From Plazaster borealis (Eukaryota; Echinodermata; Asteroidea; Forcipulatida; Labidiasteridae): a stretch of DNA of 64,000 bases. This document shows positions 12,001 to 24,000 of the stretch, piece after piece. A program made the position numbers and the translations under genes. Location of the stretch: the NCBI GenBank assembly GCA_021014325.1, contig CM037464.1:9765127-9829126 (forward strand), read 5' to 3'. Positions within the stretch are counted from its first letter, which is position 1. The number at the start of each line of letters is the position of its first letter. The notes beneath the pieces are model-generated. The model saw only the letters and a list, made by a program, of their open reading frames with translations. It did not search any database and was not told where the DNA came from.

Positions 12001-15000
12001 CTCCCTCCGCATGACTGTGCACAGACTCTAGCTAATGACTTCGCAGACTTCTTTTATACAAAGACCAAGAATCTCTGCAGCAACCTTGACACCATACCAC
12101 AACCTACCACATCTGTTGATATTTCAGAATTGTGTGAGCATACTTTCAGCTCATTTAGTGAAGTAACCGAAAGTGAGGTCCGGAAAGTCATCAGTGAATC
12201 TGCAATAAAGTCGTGTCCACTCGACCCGCTTCCTGGAACAGTCATGAAACAGTGTTTAGATTCGCTAGTTCCCAGCATAACGTGTATTATCAACCAATCA
12301 TTGACAACCGGAGTTGTGCCACCAGAACTTAAAATTGCTAGAGTTGTGCCCTTGATTAAGAAACCATCTCTTGATGTCGAACACCTCAACAATTACAGAC
12401 CGATATCAAATTTGAAGTTCTTGTTCAAAACCATAGAACGGGTTGCATCTTCACAGTTGAACGCCTATCTACAGCAACGCGGTCTGTATGTACAGAGACA
12501 ATCAGCCTATCGTAGATTTCATTCAACTGAGACAGCGCTGGTTCGCGTCCACAACGATCTTCTTCAAGCTGTCGATCGTCATCAGGAAGCCATTTTATTG
12601 CTTCTTGATTTCTCTTCGGCATTCGACACTATAAACCATGACATCCTACTTAAACGTCTGCATTGCCGATACGGAATTTCGAATACCGCACTTGATTGGT
12701 TTGCATCTTACATTCAAGGTCGTCGTCAGTATGTCGATATCTCCGGTGTCCCATCAATAGAGTTACCACTTGAAGAGGGCGTTCCACAGGGTTCCGTACT
12801 CGGACCTACCTTGTTCACAATGTACTCTGCTCCGATCAGCGACATCATCAACAGTCACGGAATACATCACATGAGTTACGCGGATGATACTCAGCTGTAT
12901 GTGATTTTTGATCCTGCTAAGCGTTCGGAAGCCATCACAACAATTGAAATATGTGTCCGCGACATAAAAGCTTGGGCAGTCCAAAACAAAATGGCCTTAA
13001 ACGATTCAAAGACTGAGGTTGTTCATCTGAGTTCTCGATTTTTAAAAGTTCCCTCCCAACCTCAAATCATCTTTGGAGAATCACCAGTTGCTACAACAAA
13101 TTCTGTAAGAGATCTAGGTGTCATCATTGATAGCACTTTGGCAATGAAAGAACATGTCCGTTCCGTCACGAAATCATCTTCGTTTGCTCTTCATAAAATT
13201 AGTCGGATTCGTAAATACCTGGACAAGAAGGCATCGGAACGACTGATACATGCTTTTGTAACGTCTCGTTTAGACTATTGTAATAGTTTACTATTTGGTC
13301 TTCCTGCCAGTGATATTGCCAAGTTGCAGAGAATTCAAAACTCAGCTGCGAGACTTGTCTCAAGAACTAAATATCGGGTTCACATACAGCCTGTGCTCTT
13401 CAGTCTGCACTGGTTGCCTGTGGCACATAGAATTAAATTCAAACTCCTGCTACTAACATATAAAATTCTCCATGAGCTCGCTCCTGTTTATCTGAGTGAG
13501 ATGATAACTCCATACCAACCGAATTGCACTCTTCGGTCTTCGTCCAAGAATCGTCTGTGCCAACCAGTAAAAGGACGCACTGCTTTTTATCTGAGTGAGA
13601 TGATAACTCCATACCAACCGAATTGCACTCTTCGGTCTTCGTCCAAGAATCGTCTGTGCCAACCAGTAAAAGGACGCACTGCTTTTTATGGGGATCGAGC
13701 GTTCTCACAGTCAGCCCCAAGTCTATGGAACTCTCTACTGGAACACATACGAGCATCAAATTCACTGGATCGTTTTAAGACAATCCTGAAGACTTATCTT
13801 TTTAAACTGGCTTTTAACTAAGTACATTGCGTACATTGCCTACTCCTGTGAATGTTTTTTCTCCTGAGTGACATTTTTTATGTAATTGTTTTTGTAACTT
13901 TTACATGCTTTCATTTGTGTGTTATTTTCATATCTTTGTTACTTTTGGTGTGTTGTTTTAAATGACTAAGTTCATTGTTTCTCCTGGGGGTGGATTTCAT
14001 AGGGAGTTAGGACTAGTCTTATCTCAAGTTGGGACAAGTTACTCGTCCTAATTTGGAGACTGGCCATACGTTTTAATTTCTCCTGGGACTAGTTTTAAAA
14101 GGACTGGTCCTGACTCTTTGCGGGATCGACCCCTGGTATAATATAATTGTTAGTGTTGTTTCTGGTGGACACCTTTTTAAAGTATTGTAAGTTTTACTAA
14201 TCTTTTTATAGTAGTGCTTTTCCATAACTTTTTAAATTTCGCGGTATGGCTGGTCCATTTTTGTAGTTTTTATATTTAGAAATTGTTTATGCTCTTTGGT
14301 TCTTGTTTTACTCTGTTTGTTGCTATTTTAATGTGTACAGCGCCTTGGGGTCCAGTCATGGATGTAAGGCGCTTTATAAGCGTTATTTATTATTATTATT
14401 ATTATTATTAGTATGACTATTGGGTCAGTTCCAGGAACAAGTACACGAGACCAGAAGAACCAGTATGACTATTGGGTCAGTTCCAGGAACAAGTACGCGA
14501 GACCAGAAGAACCAGTATGACTATTGGGTCAGTGCCAGGAACAAGTACGCGAGACCAGAAGAACCAGTATGACTATTGGGTCAGTGCCAGGAACAAGTAC
14601 GCGAGACCAGAAGAACCAGTATGACTATTGGGTCAGTTCCAGGAACAAGTACGCGAGACCAGAAGAACCAGTATGACTATTTGGTTAGTGCCAGGACCAA
14701 CGCTGTAAGGTTGCAAGGGATTTAGATGAGAAAAGAATGAATAAACCATACTTCTTATCATGTTCGGTGATATTAGGCCATGGTCTATTGTTGTTCAAGG
14801 TACAGCTAAAAAACTGATCCAACCTATTTGACCTTTAGTATGTAATTCAACTTCTGTTCTGTTAGTCTACATCGTTTTAATAGTATTCAAAATACTGTGT
14901 CTAAATTGTATTACTTTTAAATGAAACCTTTGATGTAATAATTTCATAAGTGTTGTTCAATTGCAACAATGATGTTAGATACTTTAAACAGTATTTCTTT

Positions 15001-18000
15001 ATCCCTTGTTTAAATGGAAAAGAAAAAGACAATTGATTGTCCAAAACTACAGCAGGTAAAACTTAACCCAACAATAAGTAGAGAGCAATGAATTACCATA
15101 ATTGGTTGTGTTGGTATGACTGGTGTTGTTGCCTTGTTGTTATCCTCCTTCACTTCAAACATTTGACACTGCTGACGATGCACAGTGTTACTCTGATCCT
15201 CCTCTGGATTACTACGAAACAATGTTTCTAAAGGATGCTTGCCATTGTATGTTAAACCTGTCATGAACATCCCACAATTAATTATAACAATAAATACAAA
15301 CTCTGAACTGCAGAAAAAGAAATGTTTCAATTAAACGTAATGGAATAATGCATAATTCTGACTTATCCAGAGTTGTCTGAAGAACATCCATAAATTTCCT
15401 CTGAAGGTATTCTAAGGCATATCAAACCCCAGAATCTCTATACCCTGCTTGTAGGCCTATAGCTGCATCTTGGTGCAAAACCAGCAGTAACCAATCACAA
15501 TGTCTGCAGTTCCATGATCTCAGGCAAAACCACTTTGTCCAAGGGCAAGAAATGCATCCACCTGCCTGTGAATACCTTTTAGGACCAACAGAGAAAGTTT
15601 CTTGCATAGCGATGTCAGCAGGTATTAGGTTGGGTAGTGGAAGTGATGTTACCTGGGCTTCTGTCACAGATTTTTAATTTTGTTTTGCATTTCTAAAAAG
15701 AATATGCCATATTTCTTTCCGCATTCCTTACATCAAAGGTTCTCATAATTCAACTTTTGTTTAAATGGCAATTTGTCCAACTTAAATGTAATTATCGATT
15801 TTAAACATGTACACTTGCACATAGATGGATACCCAATACTGGCTCATCCTGACAAATATATTTAGATGTTGATCAATTGCGCGTTATCAACCTAATCTCA
15901 TTTCCCTCCCCTATTATCATCATTTGTGAGAGAACAACTGAACAATGTTGCAATCATATGAGATTTGCTTTGAGGGTTTGCTCCAGAGTTCTTTTGTTTT
16001 ATTTTTCATCAACCAACATGTACTTCTACCGTGCAATGATAGTCATAATATTGGTTGCAACACCTTATATATCTTTTTATATATCTTTTTATATCACTAT
16101 CACTAATTACCTGTACACAAGGTATGATGAAGCCAAATAGTTAAAAAAGGGTAACAAGCAGTTGTAGTCATGAGAAAACGTACCTGTCAAACATCCAGTG
16201 TAACCATGCAGGCCATCAAGCCCATAACTTGTCATGTTCGTTTCGACTCCACCAACAACCATCAAATATCTTTCATTAAACTCTGTCTCTTCTACAGGTT
16301 CTAATGTATCATATTCATATCCAATATTGTCAACCTACAAATGCAATGGCACACATCAACTAATGTCAATCTCATCATAGCTTCAATTAAATAGTCAAAG
16401 TTGTTAGCTAGAGGGCTTGAGCTATAATTCAAAACATAAAGGTTGTTAAAGGAAAATAGCTCAAATAATCATAAGGGACAGTCCAAAGTTGTCAACAGTT
16501 TCAGGTGGTACAGTGAGTACTAGTTTTGAGGACCCCTCCTCCCCCCAAAGTGGTACTTATCAACATTTTTCTTTCAAAATTGATGCACATTATTTAAATG
16601 TCAACATTTTACACACCATTTGAAGTTGTACTAGGCCTCCGACCCCACCCCCCCCCCTCCAAACCGTCATACTCTTTGTTTGAAAGTGAAAATGTTGACA
16701 ACTTTGGACAGCCTCTAAAATCTAATAAATTGTTTACAACTGCTTCAATTCGCTTTGATCGATTACCTGTGCTTTCAATTGCAATTGTGCGTTGATTGTT
16801 TAGGGAGAAAACCTTGACTGATTGATGTTAGCATGCAAGTAAACAATGTATTAGGAAATTAATTTAAACTGAATTACACATGTACCTGTATGTTTAACTA
16901 TGTCCTTTGTTGATTATCAATAACATTTCATAAAATATGTTTTACAAAGGATATTCTTTGGTGATAATGGAAACTAAATGTATATCTCTTTCAAAAACGT
17001 TTTTCATCACAATCTTTGAAATGATTTGTGCTTAAATTTGATATCAATTCTTTGGCTTTGAAGACAACAAAATGAAATTGAAAATGAACAAAACATGAAA
17101 ATGTTAAATATAGTAGTCTGAATTTCCTTAAGATTCTTAAATCTATCTTAGTTTCATGATACAAATTAGACAGTTTTCATGAATACATATATATCGCCAA
17201 AATAAAATTGTATCATATTCCTTAAAACAAAATACACTTTACTTCACTTACATCAAACAGAACTCTGTTTCCAAAGCGTTTGAAGACAACAACATGTCGA
17301 AACGTATCATTAAATGGACCCAAGACACGCAGCATCGCTTGAAAAAAAAAGTAATACTTTTAAATAATTATATTTCTATATATTCCACATATTATCAGAA
17401 CAATGAATATGAGTTGAAAGCACTTACAAAATGCTGCATGTGTGGTAAAATCAAACATGAGCTACTTCCCTTTTCTGGTTCTAACTCTTTCCTTACCATT
17501 TCCTTACCATAGGCAGCTTTAGTAGTCAATGCACTGTATTTAAATCACTCCTGAAAAATTTACCTGGTTGTTTAATTGCCTGTTATGACTGTTTAATGGC
17601 CTTTATTGATGTATTGCGCATTGAGACTTTTGTGTGATGCACTATATAAGAACTGTGTTACTATTATTAGCTGTTCCGACAATTCAGTCGGAACAGCTAT
17701 TGTAATCGTCCAGATTTTCTTATTAGCTGTTCCGAACCTTCAGTAGGAACAGCTATTGTTTCTGTCAAGATTTTAATTTTTTTTAATTATTATTATTCTT
17801 TCTTTCCCTAAAACCCTATTGACTTAACCTGTGACTTTTCTGACTGTCATATGTCTCTCTTAGAATTATCAGAATTAGACAAATCATATACCATATTAAA
17901 GCTTATAGCCTGACTTAGATTTTAGATAAAATTATATTAAAATTCTTAATTAATTATTCACGTGACAGCGGTGTGAATATTTAATTATCCAATCTTGCAA

Positions 18001-21000
18001 CCACCCTATCTCAAGAAGTATACATCCGATTCTCAATTTTTTTTCAGTTATGGACTCCTTTTCGATAGTAGATGTCGATATCATCGATATCATCATCTAT
18101 TGGTGCGTTTTTTTATCTGTGCACAAAACACATGACGCTAAAAAGTGCATAAAAGTGCACAAGTTTTGCTGGTAAAAAACACAATATTTTCAAAATTAGT
18201 TAAATGTTAGTTTCCTAAATTACATAAACTGTTTTGAAAAGTTAAATGCTTTTAATAAGAGATGTTTCAGTCCATTAAACTAATCAGGGTATATTGTATT
18301 TCGACGATAATTAACGATGAAGTGACAGATCGGACACCATGGTTAGCCATTTTGATTGCGCAATCACGGCAAGGCGTTGGAGATTTCCTTGATATTCGAT
18401 TCCTAACCGGTAGAGGACCCATTGCTTTATGCACAGCCCATTCGATTTGTACATGAGCAACACATGTAACTCCTACGTAGCTTTAGGGTTTTCGTTAGAA
18501 TGCATTAAATTGAATTTTTTTTTTTTACCATCGTGTTCTTTATGAAATTTATTAGTATGAAAAACACATTTTTTTTACTGTGACGTCATCAGGTGTCAAA
18601 TTACGGTAATTAAAAGCTTTAATGAGTTAATCTTTGCAGCACCATATCTCAATAAGTACACGGCCGATTTTCAAACTTTTTTCAGTTATAGACTCCTTGG
18701 GCATTGGAGATTAGCCTTGGGTTACCGTGACCCCATGTTGACCTTAACTTCCGGGTCAACCGGAAGTGGGACCGTATCTCAAGAACTACACAACCGATTT
18801 TCAATTTCTTTTCAGTTGTAGATCCTTTGAGCATCAGAGAATGGATTTCGGTTAGGGTGACCCCGGGTTGACCTTTACTTCCGGGTCAACCGGAAGTGAG
18901 ACTATATTTTAAGAACTACACAGCCAATTTTCAATTTCTTTTCAGTTATCGATCCTTAGAGCATTAAAAATTGAACTTCGGTTACCGTGACCCATTGTTG
19001 ACCTTTACTTCCGGGTCAACCGGAAGTGGGACCATATCTCAAGAAGTACACTCCTGATTTTCAATTTCTTTTCAGTTATAGACCCTTTGACCATTGAAGA
19101 TTGAACTTGGGTTACCGTGACCCCATGTTGACCTTTACTTCCGGGTCAACCGGAAGTGGGACCATATCTCAAGAACTACACAACCGATTTTTAAATTTGT
19201 TTCAGTTATAGACCCTTTGAACATTAAACATTGAACTTCGGTTACCATGACCCCATGTTGACCTTTACTTCCGGGTCAACCGGAAATTGGACCAGATCTC
19301 AAGAAGCAAACGCATGATTTGCAAATTTTTTTCAGTTATAGACCCTTTGAGCATTGAATATTGAGCTTGGGTTACCGTGACGCAATGTTGACCTTGACTT
19401 CCGGGTCAACCGGAAGTGGGACCATATCTCAAGAACTATACATAGCCAATTTTTGAAACCTTTTCAAATTTAAGCCCTTTGAGCATGTAAAAAAAACACG
19501 GAACAGCTCTGTGTTTGTCCACAAATACTTAGGCTCTAGTTATTATTATTCTTTCTTTCCCTAAAACCCTATTGACTTTTCTGAATGTCATATGTCGCTC
19601 TTAAAATTATCAGAAGTAGACAATTCATATATCATTTTAAAGCTGATGCCCTAACTTAATTTTTTAATGTAATTAGGTTAAAATTCTTAATCAATTATTC
19701 ATGTTACAGTGGTGTGAATATTTAATTAGCCAATCTTGTTACCACCATATCTCTAGAAGTATACATCCGATCCTCAAACTTTCTTCGGTTATGGACTCCT
19801 TTTAGATAGTAGATGTCGATTGCTGCATATTTTTTACTGTGACGTCATCATGACATCATCTATTGCCGCGTTTTCTATCTGTGCACAAAACACATGGTGC
19901 TGAAAGTGTAAATGTTTTGACAGTCAAAAAACCCATATTTTCAATTAAAATTAATAATTAGTTTCCTTAGTAACATAAACTGTTTTGAAAAGTTAATGGC
20001 TTTTAATAAGAGATGTTCCTGGTCCCTAAAACTAATCAAAGTACATTCTTTTCCACGATAATTAACGATTAAGTGACAAATCAGACACCATGGCTAGCCA
20101 TTTTGATTGCGCAATCACGGTAAGGCGTTGGAGATTTCCTTGATATTCGATTCCTAACCGGTAGAGGACCCATTGCTTTCTGCACAGCCCATTCGATTTG
20201 TACATGAGCAACACATGTACATGTAACTCCTACGTAGCTTTAGGGTTTTCGTGAGAATGCATTAAATTGATTTTTTTTTTTTACCATCGTGTTCTTTATG
20301 AAATTTGTTAGTATAAAAAACACATTTTTTTTTACTGTGACGTCATCAGGTGTCAAATTACGGTAATTAAAAGCTCTAATGAGTTAATCTTTGCAGCACC
20401 TTATCTCAAGAAGTACACGGCCAATTTTCAAACTTTTTTCAGTTATAGGCTCCTTGGGCATTGGAGATTAGCCTTGGGTTACCGTGACCCCATGTTGACC
20501 TTTACTTCCGGGTCAACCGGAAGTGGGACCATATCTCAAGAAATACACAACCGATTTTCAATTTGTTTTCAGTTGTAGTTCCTTTGAGCATCAGGGATTG
20601 GATTTAGATTACCGTGACCCCGGGCTGACCTTTACTTCCGGGTCAACCGGAAGTGAGACCATATTTCAAGAACTACACAGCCAATTTTCAATTTCTTTTC
20701 AGTTATAGACTCCTTGGGCATTGGAAATTAGCCTTAAATAACCGTGACCCCATTTTGACCTTGACTTCCGGTCAACCGGAAGTGGGACCATATCTCAAGA
20801 ATTACACACCCGATTTTCAAAACAAAATCAGTTATAGACTCCTTGGGCATTGGAAATTAGCCTTGAGTAACCGTGACCCCATGTTGACCTTTACCGATGG
20901 GTCAACCGGAAGTGGGACCAAATCGCAAGAAGTACACACCCGATTTGCAATTTCTTTTCAGTTGTAAACCCTTTGAGCAATGAAGATTGCACTTGGGTTA

Positions 21001-24000
21001 CTGTGACCCAATGTTGACCTTTACTTCCGGTCTAAACAGGAAGCTCAAAAATTGACATATTCTTATTTTTTTATTATTATTCTTTCTTTCCCTAAACCCT
21101 ATTGACTTAACCTGTGACTGTTCTAAAAGCCATGTGTCCATCTTAGAATTATCAAAAGTAGAAAAAAAATATACCATATTAAAGCTTATGCCCTGACTTA
21201 AATTTGAGATGAAATTAGATTAAAATTCTTAATTAATTATTCACGTTAGTCAATCTTGTTCTAATCATACTCAATAAGTACACATTCGATTCTCTTTTTT
21301 TTCAGTTATGGACTCGTCTTGAAGTAGAGATGTTAATTGTAGTCTAACATTCTCCGTCACTTCATCATGACGTCAGTTGTAGACGTTTTTTTCATTTTGT
21401 GTACAAACACAAACGTTTTGGAACCGTTTAGGTGGTTCAAACACAAATGGTGGCTACAACGCTGTACTTATTGATTAGGTCCAGTCACCTACAATTAATC
21501 AGTTAGCCTGTTTTATGGTTAGCGAATTGTGAAAGCCTGTCAAGAATGGGACTTATCTCAGTTCGCCCAGAAGTAATCTTTAGATGTTATTGACAAACAA
21601 TCTTAATTAATTATTCAAGTGACAGCGGTATGAATATTTAATTAGCCAAACTTGTTTCTGTCATATCTCAAGAAGTATACTACCAATTTTCAAACTTTTT
21701 TCAGTTAAAGACTTCTTGGGCATTGGAGATTAGCCTTGGATAATCATGACCCATTGTTGACCTTTACTTCCAGGTCAACCGGAAGTGGGACCAAATTTCA
21801 AGAACTACCGATTTCAAACTTTTTCAGTTATAGGCTCCTTGGGCATTGGAAATTAGCCTTGACTAACCGTGACCCCATTTTGACCTTTACCGATGGGTCA
21901 ACCGGAAGTGGGACCATATCTCAAGAATTACACAGCCAATGTTCAATTTCTTTTCAGTTATAGACCCTTTGAGCATTGAAGATTGAATATCTCAAGAACT
22001 ACACAACCGATTTTCAATTTCTTTTCAGTTATTGATCCTTTGAGCATTATAGATTGAACTTCGGTTACCGTGACCCCGGGTTGACCTTTACTTCCGGGTC
22101 ATCCGGGGGTGGGACCATATTTCAAGAAGTACACAGCCAATGTTCAATTTCTTTTCAGTTATAGATCATTTGAGCATTAAAAATTTAACTTCGGTTACTG
22201 TGACCCCTTGATGACCTTTACTTCTGGGTCAACCGGAAGTGGGACCATATCTCAAGAAGTACACATTCAATTTTCAATTTCTTTTCAGTTATAGACTCCT
22301 TGGGCATTGGAGATTAGCCTTGGGTAACCCTGACCCCATGTTGACCTTTACTTCCAGGTCAACCGGAAGTGGGACCATAACTCAATAACTACACAACCTA
22401 TTTTCAAACTTTTTTCAGTTATTATAGACTCCTTGGGCATTGGAGATTAGCCTCGAGTAACCGTGACCCAGGTTGACCTTTACTTCCGGGTCAACCGGAA
22501 GTGGGACCATATCTCAAGAACTACATAGCCAATGTTCAATTTCTTTTCAGTTATAGACCCTTTGAGCATTAAAGATTGAACTTGGGTTACCATGACCCCA
22601 TGTTGACCTTTACTTCCAGGTCAACCGGAAGTGGGACCATATCTGAATAACTACACAACCAATTTTCAATATCTTTTCAGTTATAGACCCTTTAGCATTG
22701 AAGATTGAACTTAGGTTACTGTGACCCCATGTTAAACTTGACTTCCGGGTCAACCGTAAGTGGAACCATATCTCAAGAACTACACAACCGATTTTCAATT
22801 TCTGTTCCTGTTTAGATCCTTTGAGCTTTAAACATTGAACTTCAGTTACCATGTTGACCTTTAACTTCCAGGTCAACCGGAAGAGTGACCATATCTCAAG
22901 AACTACATAGCCAATTTTCAAATTCTTTTCAGTTTTAATTATTATTACTCTTTCTTTCCCTCAAACCCTATTGACTTAATCAAAGTAGAACAACACGGAA
23001 CAGCTATGCGTTTGTCCACAAACACTCAATCTCTAGTTATTATTATTATTCTTTCTATCTGCCTAAATCCCCATAGCATTTGTACACAATTTTGTGTAAT
23101 TCTTTAAAAGAATTAGTGAATATAAAAGACTTAGATCCTACATCAAATTGAAGCTTAGTACAAAAACTAAACAATTATTGTAATAATGGTAAATTTTTAA
23201 TTAAATAGCCACTTTACAGCGATGTGAATATTTAATTAACCAACCTTGTGAGAACCATATCTCAAAAAGTATATCCCTGATCATCAAACTTTTTTCAGTT
23301 TAAGACTTCTGGGATACTGTTTATGTATATGCCAGCCTAAAAATGCTGAACGACGTCATCATGACGTCATTTATAGGGCGTTTTCACCCGTGTACAAAAC
23401 ACATAGGAGAAAGTGAAAAACAAATCCGACTTCCAGAAACATAATTTTTCAATTAAAGGCAGCCTACACGTTTGGTAATTGTCAAAGACCAGTGTTCTCA
23501 CTTGGTGTATCCCAACATATGCATAAAATAACAATTGCCTGTGAAAACTTTGGCTCAATTGGTCATCGAAGTTGCAAGAAAATGATGAAAGAAAAAACAA
23601 CCTTGTTGTACAAATTTGTGTGCTTTCAGTTAGGAATAAAAACTTCTTGCAAGAAGTTTTTATTATTTTAGTGAGAAATTACCTCTTTCTCAAAAACTAC
23701 GTTACTTCAGAGGGAGCCGTTTCTCACAATGTTTTATACTATACTATAGGCATTGGAATCCTAACCGAGAGAGGATATACGTATATAAGGTTTTCGTTAA
23801 AAGGCATTGGACTGGGATAAGTTACATACCATCGTGTACCTTATCAAATTTATTAGTATGAAAAACACATTTTTGTTGACGTCATCAGGTGTCAAACTAC
23901 GGTAATTCAGAGCTTTAATTAGTTAATCTTTGCAGCACCACATCTCAAGAAGTACACAGCCAATGTTCAATTTCTTTTCAGTTGTAGATCCTTTGAGCAT

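Larger units (their letters stand above)
10324..14409 (+). mobile_element. Nearly complete CR1/L2-type LINE inserted in the minisatellite
   Basis: The element interrupts the 52-bp array, with AGTAT on both sides (10319-10323 and 14410-14414) as a short target duplication. It has a 5' leader, an endonuclease-reverse transcriptase region, a 3' UTR and a terminal hairpin (AGCGCCTT...AAGGCGCT, 14340-14373) ending in a TTA microsatellite. The 3' structure and the C-terminal HWLPV motif fit the CR1/L2 group. Frame breaks suggest that this copy is inactive. Confidence 0.85.
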
